Below are positions 11,498-22,527 of a stretch of 64,000 nucleotides of DNA, one piece after another. The notes beneath the pieces are model-generated. The model ran no database searches and had not been told where the DNA came from. It saw only the letters and a program-made list of their open reading frames with translations. Numbering within the stretch: position 1 is the stretch's first letter; each line of letters begins with the position of its first letter. Origin of the DNA: Flammula alnicola (Eukaryota > Basidiomycota > Agaricomycetes > Agaricales > Strophariaceae); assembly GCA_015499995.1 (NCBI GenBank), contig JADNRV010000123.1, forward strand, positions 62,001 through 126,000, in the 5' to 3' direction. The translations under genes were made by a program, and so were the position numbers.

Positions 11498-12470
11498 TCA
11501 TCTTATCTCCTTCAGCAGCGTCCCTTTCACTCTCCACTTCTTCATCGACGTCCTATCCACCCTCTCTTCTCCTTCATCGGCCCCACCAACCCCAAAGCAT
11601 GCAACGTTACATCCACAGACCTTTCGAGCCCAATCTGGCCCGAGTCCTTCAGCCCAAGTAACATGGTTCGAGCGAGGCAACTCTTTCCTGTCAATCCGGC
11701 AGGAATGGAGTCCACAGGAGGTGGTTTGAAGGGGGTGGGATCGTCTGAGTATTCCGTTGGTATAAGCTCCCTTCGCATTAACCTGATTGATTCCAAATTC
11801 CCCGACAGCAGCTGTTATCGCGGAAACGGCCCGAATAGATGCCAAAAACGCGTCAGGCGTTTCCACCACGAAATTTGCCTGGTCTGACTTGTTTTCGACC
11901 ATGCACAGCCCATTTCCAGTCCACGACCCCTTGCCGATCTATTGACCATCAAGCGGCTGAAAAGCCATTCTCGTCGAGTTCGCCGAAGGGATTATGGTGT
12001 AAACCAACATCAGGAGCGTCCAAGACCTCCGTGAGTCGTGGTGTCTGCGATAAATCAGCACTGTTAGGTCCGTCGATAGCCTTCTTGCCCTTTCTGCTTG
12101 CGCTAACTTTGTGTTGTTTAGCTGCAGGGAAAGCCTTGGATAAATTATCCATATAATAGTCCAGTTTTGCACAGAAAAGGCATGGGTTGCGGCGAGAGCA
12201 TCCGCAGGTGAGTCATCCTCGAAATTCCAGCTATATTCCTCCAACTGATCACTGTCTGCCACTTGAGAAAACCAATCCCCCAGCCTCGAGAGGGGAATCT
12301 GCCGCATCCGAAAGCGCACCACCGATCGACACACTTATCAGAAAATCCTAGGCTTGGGGTGGCGCTACTTGACGCGACTGATTCGCCGTCGATATCCGTA
12401 GCCGCCTATCTATGCCCCTCCTGCCAACTCGGAATCCCTGTCGAGTTCGGTCAGCGTTCGCACCGTTGTG
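11498..12470 (-). pseudogene. Decayed minus-strand coding region, unknown family
   Basis: A frame on the minus strand from 12334 continues to 11498 with a single in-frame TAG at about 11939. It has protein-like sequence on both sides (GDWFSQVADSDQLEEYSWNF and VVETPDAFLASIRAVSA). An overlapping frame (12152-11949) carries another plausible stretch, YMDNLSKAFPAAKQHK, ending GELDENGFSAA-stop, which implies a frameshift in between. Part of it recurs at 12945-13165, where the frame reads SDAADSPLEAGDWFSEVA before a stop. I do not recognise the family. The acidic, Trp-containing block and its repetition suggest a multicopy gene or element ORF now broken. Confidence 0.35.
12207..12465. repeat. Repeat unit A, copy 1
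   Basis: About 260 bp matching 12945-13165 (GGTGAGTCATC(C/T)TCGAAATT, CCTCGAGAGGGGAATCTGCC, GACGCGACTGATTCGCCGTC). Copy 1 has an extra block of about 40 bp (CACCGATCGACAC...GGGGTG). It also has one extra G that breaks the minus-strand frame which is open at that point in copy 2. Confidence 0.7.
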
Positions 12471-12870
12471 CTAGGTGAGCTGCACCCGTTGTGTATTGCG
12501 TTCGCTCGTTCTAACCGAAATCACGCTTCCCAGTTCAATGTGTTGCCATACAGCAGACTCAGCAGCCGCGAAAACATCGACGTCATCTGGCAAGGTGAGT
12601 ATTGATTGAGGTCTGCGACGACGTTGACACTCACCTGTTGCTCGAAGACTCCCTGTCGCCACCGTGTCTCTCCTGTCCTCTCCTGCTGGCAACCATACCC
12701 GCCGCCCTGCTCTCGTGAACCGTGCCTTCTTGATTCCACCGCTCTCTTGCATACCTCCCACGGTTTCCACCCACCGACGTTGTGCCAGTGAGATCGGGCA
12801 GGGCACTCGGGTAGATTAGATGCCATCAGAGGCTGTGCATGTCCATAGATAGATGCCAGCGGAGTCACCG
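12467..12870. repeat. Repeat unit B, copy 2
   Basis: Second copy of the unit at 10908-11265, lying between the two A units, so the order is B-A-B-A over about 2.3 kb. This implies a tandem duplication of an A+B block, or independent insertion of related elements. Confidence 0.7.
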
Positions 12871-12944
12871 TTGAATCCATCGCCTGCGATGCTATCCGCA
12901 CAGGGTCCCAGCTCGACGCGCACTGGAATCTTCAGCGAGCATAT

Positions 12945-13165
12945 CCGAGAGCAGGTGAGTCATCTTCGAAATTCTAGCTATATTCGTCCAACTGATCGCT
13001 GTCTGCTACTTCAGAAAACCAATCACCGGCCTCGAGAGGGGAATCTGCCGCATCCGAAAGCGTAGCGCCACTTGACGCGACTGATTCGCCGTCGATATCT
13101 GTAGCCGCCTATGCCCCTTCGTGCCAACTGGGAATCCCAGTCGAGTTTGCCAGCATTCGCGCTGC
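12945..13165. repeat. Repeat unit A, copy 2
   Basis: Second copy of unit A. Read on the minus strand it leads into a segment at 12810-12955 shared with the dispersed family seen at 7978, 29010, 29890 and 50637. Confidence 0.65.
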
Positions 13166-13199
13166 CAGCCTGCAGTGCAGCTGGGATGATTCAACACGG

Positions 13200-14999
13200 A
13201 AATGAATTCGACAGTGTGTCTATCTTGTTCTCGCTTCGCCGCTTCGTGTGATCACGAGTCGCAAAAAAAACGTAGGGAAGTTGAGGTTCTGTGGCTTTGA
13301 TTCTAGAGAAACCGTGGCGTACTTATCTGATGATGTTATCTGATTCCAGAAGGAGAGATATTTTTGGCTGCGCCTGTTCCATGCGTGGGATAGGTTAATA
13401 ACTTGCAAAATCTTAACCCAGGAAAAACGGGAATCGAACGGGGAACTCACTTCTGGCAACATATGGAATATCTACAGATGTCTCTTTCAATTTTTGAATA
13501 TATGTCGTTTGAACGTGAACCGCCTGAGTGTTTCGTGCATGGCCGGTCCCATAAAAAGGTTGATGTGCTCACTCACCTTTCAAACAAGCTCAATCTATTC
13601 TCCATGTGCCTCTTCATTGGCTGAGTGGCACATATCGCGATCAAAATTTCCAGACCGTCTAGAGTTTGGCAGCTGGAATGCCCGAGGTATTTCTAAACCC
13701 TGATCTCTCTCTTGCCTCTCGTAGGTTTTGGGACCCTATTTGGATTAAGCCTTGGGCGCTGTAATCTGGAAGTAAGCATAAGAGTGAATCTCTTTTAAGT
13801 ATTTCGCCACTGACACCGGTTTTCAAACTCCGGGAACATCTGTTCTTTGTGATTGAACCAATTTTAATAAGCCGTCTCATGACAGTACTTACTTCATGAT
13901 CGAGAACACGTTTGCGTCGATCATTCCCTTGACATCGGGCTTCAAACTCTGTGAACATCTATTCTTTGGTTTACTTAGGTGGTTGTGTAAATTGAGCTAT
14001 CTCACGACAGTACACCATGATTGAGAACACATGTTTGCATGGTTCATTCCATGGAAGAGACTTCAATATGGACGGAAAATCCATGGGCCGATGTCTGTAA
14101 CATCTTCACTCTGCCACCCCATACCCGTACTTCTGATCAATAAACTCATGCTTTGGCGTTATCATCGAGAGTCTATTAACTCTATGCTTCTAATAGGGTC
14201 CCCTATGTACGTGAGGTCGCATTCTTTTACCAAAGTGCTATAAGAAAAGACAGGATTGACCTTCGTGATGTTCTTATTGTGGCGCACCGTGCACAAAAGG
14301 TGTATATAAGAGAGGAGTGGTGGGTAATGAGTATACTCATTGAAAAACGGAGAATGAGTTTGAGGGGTTTGGGTATTATTAGAGGTGACACAAAAGGTCA
14401 AATGCGAGAATGCAAAATACGAATGCAGCATGTAGCAGTACGCGGCCAACTTTGAACGACCTTATTAATAAGGGCGATCTCTATCGTCCATGAATCTTCT
14501 TGGCCTTTTGTAGCCTGCGTATAGTGGCCCAGTACGCTGGTGTAGACGAAGTCAATAAATAGATAGAGGAAAATACCTTACTGGCATTCGGAAAACCGGT
14601 GATGTTGGAGGCCATGCTATTGCTAAAAATAAGCAGGATTCTGCGGTGTTCCTAGCCTCGAGCGCACCATATGAACAGCCCTCATCAGGACGTTAATTTA
14701 AATCCTCCTTTCTCCCGATTCATTGATCATCACATTTTAACACTGGCGCCACCGAGCTGGTTTCCCTGTCATCCCAATGATCCCCGCTCATTTCTTCAGC
14801 TCTGGATCCATGCCGAATACTGTACAGTTCCACCAGGGAAGCTTCCACCATTCCAGCGGCCTGTACCGAACCACTATATATAAGTGTGGCCTCTACGAAT
14901 ACAACCTGGTTATCATCCACTCTCATCTCGACAAGACCTTCACAGTGGGTTCCTTTCCTCGTGCCTCTCGCGACCTTGCTGATACCTCTCGACAGAACA
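13200..14999. other. Intergenic region before the decarboxylase gene
   Basis: No gene recognised. AT-rich in 13200-14500. TGAGAACACA/TGAACATCT-like words recur at about 13820-13965 as weak direct repeats. A pyrimidine-rich stretch (14880-14995) with TATATAA at about 14876 lies immediately upstream of the decarboxylase ATG and is a plausible core promoter. Confidence 0.35.
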
Positions 15000-16382
15000 A
15001 TGCCTCCTCCTACAGTCCTCAGCCGCTACGGTGGATGGCTCCCGAAAAGTCGCAAGATCCATCAGGCCTTCTTCAATGAGCATCTCAAGTTCGCCGAAGA
15101 TATGAAGAGACGTAATGCAGCGCATGAGCCAGCTGTCGTCGCGTTCGAGAAAGCGATCCAGTCCGACCCCATTATGACCTTGTTGTTCAGAAAGATCTTC
15201 CTCCAAGTCTCCTCAGAGAACCACGTACGTTTCTGAATTTTATTTCTCGCTTTCCCCTGGATTGATTGTTTAATTATTATTGCTTCTACAATTTACTAGA
15301 TCCCTGACTTTGAGTATTTGTTGCGCATGATGGACCACATCGTCGTCGCGGCCCCGAAATTCCAGATTGCGGCAGGTGAGGTAGGCGAACCCATTGGTGT
15401 TCCAATGTATCTCCTCTTCGACCTCCTCAGCAACACGGATGCAGCGCACGACTTATTCCGTATGCCCGCATTCAACGTTGCGCTGAAGAATCTGTTGGAT
15501 TCCTGGGGTGATTACCTCAAGACCGGGAACTCGAATAACACCCTTACCGACGCGGTCGAAGGTTGGTTCGGGACGTTCGGCCTTGCGAGCCTCGAAGCAG
15601 GGCGCGGCATCTTCAATCAAACCTACGTCACCCCGGACCCCACCGCTATCAACCGTGGTTACACTTCCTGGGACGATTTCTTTACCCGCGAAATCCAGAG
15701 TACCGCCCGTCCCATCGACGCCGCCGACAACAAGTCTCTCATCCACAGCGCATGCGAGTCTACCGTCTACCGCATCGCGCGCGACGTCAAGGCCCACGAC
15801 CAGTTCTGGCTGAAAGCCCAATCCTACTCCATCTACGACATGCTGAGCATCGAGGCCGACCGCACCTACGTCGATCAGTTCACCGGTGGCACGGTCTACC
15901 AGGCGTTCCTCAGCCCTCAGGACTACCACCGCTGGCGCAGCCCCATCGACGGCGTCATCGAGAAGGCTATAGTTGTTCCAGGCACCTACTACGCTGTCAT
16001 TCCTGACGCCGGTGCCGAGGCCGACGACCCCGACCTCCCAGAGGGCGATCCGCGTGGTGCCCTTATTCGCTCCCAAGCTTGGCTCACGATGACCTCCGCA
16101 CGTGCTTTAATTTTCATCCGTGCTGACAACCCAGTCATTGGGCTTATGTGCTTCATTGGAGTTGGCATGGCCGAGGTATCGACGTGCACGTTGAGTGTCG
16201 CCGATGGTCAGAAGGTCAAGACAGGTGACGAGATTGGGATGTTCCATTTTGGTGGATCGTCCCATGCCTTGATCTTCGGCCCTCAGGTTAACGTCACTTT
16301 CGCTGACAATGTCGTCGTCGACAATCATCTTTTGGTCAATTCTATCATCGCTCAGGTTTCACCGGCTGCCCCGAAGGCTTAA
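15000..16382 (+). CDS. PsiD-like decarboxylase (phosphatidylserine decarboxylase family)
   Basis: Two exons (15000-15224 and 15300-16382) around a 75-nt intron with GTACGT...ACTAG ends encode about 435 residues. The protein has the two-part layout of fungal PsiD-type decarboxylases: an N-terminal PSDC-type domain (PDFEYLLRMMDHI to about residue 150), then the phosphatidylserine decarboxylase fold. The self-cleavage motif that creates the pyruvoyl group reads FHFGGSSHALIFG near the C-terminus. The conserved YHRWRSPIDG and VPGTYYAV blocks are present. In the family these enzymes decarboxylate aromatic amino acids such as tryptophan rather than a phospholipid. The length is close to that of PsiD (about 440 residues). 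No N-terminal targeting or membrane segment is seen, so it is probably cytosolic. No methyltransferase, kinase or P450 gene lies nearby, so nothing supports a psilocybin-type cluster. The substrate cannot be read from sequence. Confidence 0.9.
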
Positions 16383-16609
16383 ACGTTCAGGTCAATGGTA
16401 GTGTACGATATCCGCCGAGCTTCCTTTCCTCGTTTGTTGCTGAATTACATATAAAAAAAACTCATGTATGTCTTTACGAGAACATCAGTTGGACAATGGA
16501 ATACGTGTACAGTGTTTGCACGCTCACAGCCGATCAGACGCTCAGTGACAGTGATCATGATATCGATACGCCTTCAAGTTCGCCTGTGTTTGCTATGAAG
16601 TAAGTGCTA

Positions 16610-16882
16610 CTGTCCCATTTCAATCAATTCGGCAGGCCTTGTTACGCGTTACACACCTGCCGAAATTTGGATTTCGGCACCTTGCAGAAATGACCGTTAC
16701 CTCCATTTTTTTTCGGCAGGTGGGGATTTTTTGTGCGATTTTTGAGCCTTTTTAGGCCTTTTTCCCCCCCGATTGCTCAGACGGATTCGGCACATGGCCA
16801 GAACAACCGTTACATCCGTTACATTCCGGCGATTTGGGACTGCCCGTTACGCGTTACTGCCGAATTGATCGAAATGGGACAG
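16610..16882. mobile_element. TA-flanked MITE (273 bp)
   Basis: Terminal inverted repeats of about 26 bp begin CTGTCCCATTTC(A/G)ATCAA with one mismatch and are flanked by TA on both sides (16608-16609 and 16883-16884). The interior has a poly-T/C stretch and repeated GTTACGCGTTAC words near both ends. It has no coding capacity. Its ends differ from those of the MITE at 4213, so it is a separate family. It sits in the 3' flank of the decarboxylase gene. Confidence 0.85.
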
Positions 16883-16884
16883 TA

Positions 16885-17194
16885 GTTGTCCTTCGAGGAT
16901 CAAATAAATTAACCGGACACTGCCACTGATGCCGGGCCACGACTACATCAATGTTCAAATGAAGAGATGTCCGTCTACTGTCCTGTGAGAAATTCTTGTT
17001 TTGTTCTCGCCGCTCGGGAATTGCAACAAAGCGATGTACCTTGTCAATGGCAGTACTATTACGCTAGAGCACGCTCGATAACTGTATTCCTCCTGGGTTA
17101 TATGTCTGCCAACACCTCTCCTTTCCTTTCTGCATGGACAAGACGGAGATGGACGAGTGGCGGTTTTATATGCAAGGTAAGTACACGACACTAC
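16885..17194. other. Intergenic, nothing seen
   Basis: Short spacer between the MITE and the 3' end of the convergent F-box-like gene. Frames are short and overlap on both strands. Confidence 0.4.
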
Positions 17195-18977
17195 TCAATC
17201 ACTATCTAACCCCTGCCCGAACCCAACACTAACGTGAAACGATTTCGAAGCGCGCAACCTCCGCCTCGTCAACTTCATCATACGATTCACGGCCATCTTC
17301 ACCTCGTCAAACGTCACGGGATATGGATCCACCGTTGAATAGTTATGACTTCCGGTAGCGCCCCAGCTCATACGATCGTCGTTGCTGTTGTCATCACCAT
17401 CCTCGTCATCGTCGAACCCTTCCTCGTCCTCATCCTCGCCCGTACTCTCTACTTCCGCGTCATCCGGTAGTTGAATCTCGATGGTTACACTTTCGAGGTG
17501 CGGGAAGAGCACCGCGCTGGAGATGGTTTCGTCAAGCTCCGTCAACGAGGTGGAGTCAGACGTCAGGATATCCGAGGACGGTTGGGACAACGGGCAGGGT
17601 TTGGTTTTAGCTTTACCCGACCGTTCGAGGATGAACCAGTCCCGGAGGCATTGAATAGAGCGAAGGAAGAAGAAATCGAGTTTGATGTCTAGAGTGCTTA
17701 TGCTAGGCGGCGCGGTACGTAGTAGGGAACACCAGGACGAGAATAGCCGTGGGTGGGGGGGACACATGTGGTCCTGGATGACAATAGCGAGTGAGAGGTG
17801 GTGAAGGCAAGTGAGGGTGAATAATGATACGTATTCGGGAAGGGGATGTGGCCCTGGGTGTGAGGCTGTCCCCGAGGGGAAGGCTATGCGAAGATTTCGT
17901 AGAATGAGTTTTGGGCTCCTTTCCCGTGAAGAAAATAACGGGTAAACAGATGTACGCACATGTATCGCATGAATACGCATCCAGCGTTGACGACATATAC
18001 GATTGTTGGAGTGTCAAGTCTCTGAGGGATGCCCGTGCACGATGAATCATTCTCCAAACTGCACTTATGTTGTTGCGCGAGACGTTCATTGAGAGTTTCT
18101 GAAGGTGGGAAAAGTCGAAGTGAGACCTATTCGAGAGAGGGGAAGGATTCTCGACGTCGGTTTCTGTGAGTATCGTCAGCAGAACATCATCCGAATTGGT
18201 CAACAATAGTTCATCAAGCATGATGGGAATCGAAGATTCTGAGTCTGTAAGTTTAGGACGAGTTGATAAACTCGACAATAGCGAGTCGAAATCAACACTG
18301 TCAGTGTCATATTCGTCTTCTGAATCGTCCCAATCAGGAACGGCGTTTGCGGCATGGATGTGCAGAGATTTGAGGTGGTAGCAACGGTGGAGCAGCGAAA
18401 TGGGAATGTCTTCGATACCGGAAAGGTAGAGAGATGAGACCCTGGGACGCAATAGTAGCTCTTCTACCGACCTGCGGAGCGGTTCTGGGAGGGTATCCCA
18501 TGAAGGGTTTTTGGCGATAGTCAGCCCGAACGTCGCCAGCGAGGTGAGAAGGCGTAGCAGCGGCGGCAACATGGGATGTTCGCATAGGAAAAGCCGGTGG
18601 CCAACGTCTGCGATATGGACGGTGCGCACATATGGTACCAGGTGCGGGTTCGTGGAGAGGAGGTTGTAGAATCGGAAGAGGATAACATCGTGAGTTGTCA
18701 TCCAAGTTTGGGTCTTGCGCATGTCGAAGGTGCCGAAAAGGTGTTTTCGACAAAACGGGAGGAGGGACTGGCAGGTTAGGGCGCAATTCCTCAGTACAAG
18801 AGTAGCAGTGTTACTGTCGGCGTCTTGCGCCACTGCGTCGAGGATGGAGATGAGAACATCGAGCGGAAGTGAAGGAGAGCTTACGATGGAGAGGTGTCCA
18901 TTGATACTGCCAGCGTGGGTAGTAGGAAAGGTATGCCGTTGGTTAAATGAGTACTCTAGGTGACTGCATGCAGTCAA
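17195..18977 (-). CDS. F-box-like protein with degenerate LRR region
   Basis: The N-terminal region (about residues 35-85) reads LPLDVLISILDAV...LRNCALTCQSLLPFCRKHLF, the pattern of basidiomycete F-box-like proteins, which recruit substrates to SCF ubiquitin ligases through Skp1. The following 450 or so residues contain Leu-rich blocks (LPPLLRLLTSL, VSSLYLSGIEDIP, LKSLHIHAANA, LQKLSMNVSR) in keeping with irregular LRRs. An acidic stretch (EDEDEEGFDDDEDGDDNS) lies near the C-terminus. The first long frame (18977 to about 17950) and the second (to 17195) join across a putative 37-nt intron, GTACATCTG...GGGAAAG, that puts SPKLILRNLRIAF in frame. That intron is unusually short, so a one-base error is an alternative. 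The substrate is unknown. Confidence 0.7.
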
Positions 18978-20295
18978 GAGCGCTGATCATGATAACGCAC
19001 GCGGTGAGCAATGTGGCAATGAAGAGATGCCGGGTCAGTGACGCGTGAGAATGTTCTTTCGATTTGTTTTCGGCAACCGGCTACAGTCCAACTACATAGT
19101 CTCCCTCATCGTCAACGACGGTCACCGGTGCACACCACCACAGCAATTTTTCTACATATATCAGACTGGCGGCCATCGGAGGCTTCTCTACGCAAGAATA
19201 TAGGTCCACCGTACGCACGAGCGATGCGTACTGCCTGCTAACACCTCTCTTCCGCCAAAGGATCCATGAAACCTCTTTCATGCCTCTTGCATTCTATACC
19301 AGTACACTGATGTCCCGCTGGCGCAACTTATTATCGACACCGGCCTCCATTCCGCTTGACAATCAACCGCCATGATGCCGTCCATCGGATGTGTCTCGCG
19401 AAGTTACCTTGTAGAACTGGATACATCTAGTTGGCGCAGAATGTGGTGAATGAGTAGGCTTGGATTGAGAAGGTGCTGCGGATTGACAAGTGCGTTCCAT
19501 TCTCGCATGTGTCTTTGATGTTCGTTTTAATCTGATCCTGAAGCAGACTGGTGGCTCCGTACCTCCACCATTATCCTTTCGTGTTATATCACATCTACAC
19601 CTACGGCAGATGCGCCTTCAGGGAAGAATCAACAGTATCAGGTTGCCCATCAACTTAGAATTCTATGTTCGACTCTTCATCTCACCTTGGCGCAGTCTCG
19701 CTCGTCCACTTCCGTAGGAGAAGCTAGCATCCGGTACCATGTAGCAAATGCAAGGAGCTTATTCCAGTTGTGGACGACCATTGACGCACATACACATAAC
19801 GAGAAAGGCTAAAGGAGGAATATCGCTGAAGCCATCGCGATTCACAGAAAACCCCATACGAAAACTGCAACACGCGTCCTACTGCTCCGAAACTAAGTAG
19901 AACACATTGTCTTGATAATATGTTACGCATAAAAAATATTTCTGGTACTGTCTTTTCCCCTAGTTGAACAAGACAACTGATTTATGAATCTAACCGAACA
20001 CTCTGCCAGATCTCACTCTCACAATGCTTGTCTTCACCCATCTCATTCACCCGAACAGCGCATTCAATTTGAAAGCTGAAGCCGATATGAATACAGAGAG
20101 GCAATAGGTCTCGAAAAACATATAACGGCCAAAACTTCTCGAGCAGGAAACAAGCTGAAAACTAGGTAGAGGAGGTACATAGTAAAACGAGAATAACTTT
20201 ATGATTACTCTAATCTCCAACCATACACCGAACCCACAAAAGCCATAGATCGCAAGTATGAAAAAATCGAACCATCCAATGTCGGAATCAAGGAG
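18978..20295. other. Intergenic; right part duplicated
   Basis: No gene recognised at 18978-20090. From about 20090 the sequence matches the DNA downstream of NLR1 (5550-5690), marking the left boundary of the duplicated NLR segment. Confidence 0.4.
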
Positions 20296-22527
20296 TTAGT
20301 TCTTTCGTGCAGTTAAGTACATCCTAAGTCCCTTTGGAAACCACTTAGCAAATAATCGCCGCTTCTGGAAAGTCGGCCGCGGTCGGGCCTCTTTCGCGTC
20401 GCGTTCTTGTGGCACGAGCGCTTGGGATCGATTCTCTCGGACTTGCTGCTCACGCACCTCCTCCTCGCTTGCGTGCTGCTCTCGGGCTTTCTGCGTACAG
20501 ACCTCGTGCTTGCGTGCATGCTGCTCATGGGCCTCCTGCTCACGGACCTCACGCTCGCATGCCTCCTGCTGCTCACGCTCCCCCTCCTCGTAACCGCGCT
20601 GCTCGGACTCGATTTTGATGAGGATTTTAGAGATGTCGTGGTCTTCGCCCAAAAGATGGCAGTGCTTCGGGTAGTGTTCTTTGGCCATATGAGTGATTAA
20701 TTCGAGCTGCTGATTGTACGCTCTATATTCGTCCTGAAAATCCTATTCAGCTTTGTCAGATTAAACAAACCCTCATTTTTATCGAGGGAACTTACTAGTA
20801 TTTTGATTGAAGACAGAAATTTTGACAGAATTCGAACCGTATCCTCTTGCGCAAGGTACGCGAAGTGTTTAGGATGAGGCAAAAACTGCAAGAGGTCTTG
20901 GTGGAGTTCTTTCGTGGGAACAGCAGCTTTCAGGTGCTCGTGAATGGCATCTAATGCAGTACGCAGCAATGGTTACCCAGTAGCGGTTCAGTGAAAGGCA
21001 TAGATCTTGAATTAGAAAATAAAACAGAGGGACATAAATGATCGACTCGTACCACCACGGCCCCAAAGGGCGGCTGACTGGCCGGTTTTTACATGTTCAA
21101 ACCACCGGTGAGCGAAATCAGCATACCTATCTGGAGGATCGATATAATACTTTTGAGATCGAGCAGGATCAAGTAGAAAGTCAGGTAGGGATGCATGGAG
21201 AAATTTGATGGAGCTGGACTCGATGACCACAATCGATGTTAAGTCAGCCAAAGCAACCTCTATGTCTCCTATCGCCAAACTGAGAAAAAGCTCAATGCTG
21301 GGAATGGTTTTGAAGGACCCGAGAATCGCGTAGCTGAGAACAAGCATAGTCGAGTTAATGTCCTCCACACACGAGAATATATGGATATATAGCGCATCGA
21401 GCTGCGCGAAAGGGGTATCGAGGCGGGGAGGGCGTATTCCCTGGATGACCTCTAGACGTTGTACAGGGTGACGGCGAGACGAGGATACGAATTTCATCAC
21501 TACCGATGCATATATGAATTGGCCGGAGGATTTTTCGACCAGGCCGTTGAGGATGTCCTCAGTGGGCCACGAGGGATCTATGAGATGCTTGAACGGATGG
21601 CTCATTTTTATTTCCACGAATTTGTCATTAAGGAAGAGACGAATATCTTTGTCGGGAAGATATGTGTCGTCTAGTGGCAGTCGCTCAAGTAGGTTTGGGA
21701 CCTTTCTTGAGTTGAACGCCATGGTGATCTGTTTCTCCGGACGACTTGTGATGAGGAATAGGATGGGGAGATCTTTATCTCGCAGAGCGTCTGCAATGGT
21801 GTAAATGATGTTGATTTGCACCTCGCGGCCATCGCACTCATCGAGACCGTCGATTATGATCAGGAATGGAGGCGCGACGTTGTTTGAACCGTCAGAGAGG
21901 CTTCGAATCTCGCGGAGAGGTTCGATGATGAGGGATGATAGCTGTGACTCGAATGACGTTTCAAACACTAGAGGATCGCGATCGATAGCCCGGGAAATGA
22001 GATGTTGAGTATCTGGGAAAGTAAGAGCCAGCTGATAGGCGAGTGTGGCTATGAGTGGTTCTACAGAATTCCGAGTGGGATCTGTGCGAAAGAAAAAGAA
22101 GCTGGCTATCGAGAGTTTTGATTTTATGCAAAGCTCAGCGATGGATTGGGCGATCGCCGACTTCCCCGCCCCTGCAGCACCGTTCAACCACATGATCCAT
22201 GCGTCGCGATTTTCGCTGTTCTGAATCCACTCCATGATCTTATGCAAGACGGCGAGGCGCGTATTTGGATGACATTTCGGTGGGTCGATGCGCTGTGCGG
22301 AATTATGGAATGCGGCCGAGGCAACTGCTTCTTGAAGTCGATCGAATCCTCCTAAGTTCCATTGGTGACTGAGAAGATAATTATTCGCATCACGACATAC
22401 CTCTATGCCCGATATTAACATGAGTACTGTGTTGCGCGATTGACCCCCCGATAGCGAGTGTATTACCTCCAAGGATGTAGTTTTGTGCCGGAACTGAAGG
22501 CTTCACGCGGGACCTGGTATTAGACAT
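20296..22527 (-). CDS. NLR2: NACHT NTPase with expanded coiled-coil tail
   Basis: Closest paralogue of NLR1 and in frame throughout its core. Exon 1 from 22527 encodes MSNTRSRVKPSVPAQNYILG...IGHRG, followed by an intron with GTATGT...CTTAG ends. The NACHT exon has AFHNSAQRIDPPKCHPNTR, Walker A GAAGAGKSAIAQSIAE, Walker B FLIIIDGLDECDGRE, ITSRPEKQ and LHASLPDFLLDPARS. The next exon probably begins DAIHEHLKAAVPTKEL after a roughly 115-nt intron; using the nearer acceptor would introduce a stop. The last exon reads DFQDEYRAY...MAKEHYPKH and then a Glu/Gln/His/Arg-rich repeat of about 60 residues built on REQ/EQH words. It ends with the basic amphipathic tail FQKRRLFAKWFPKG. The exon coding this tail is clearly longer than in NLR1, NLR3 or NLR5. 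There is no recognisable N-terminal effector. It probably acts as a cytosolic STAND ATPase; the ligand is unknown. Confidence 0.85.

Noticed and set aside
13425..13455. tRNA-like GGGAATCGAACGGGG word
   Set aside because: No cloverleaf arms or anticodon stem could be built around it.
15453..16076. 207-codon minus-strand frame
   Set aside because: Antisense shadow of the decarboxylase gene.
15000..16382. Psilocybin-type gene cluster
   Set aside because: Only a PsiD-like decarboxylase is present; no P450, kinase or methyltransferase gene lies nearby.
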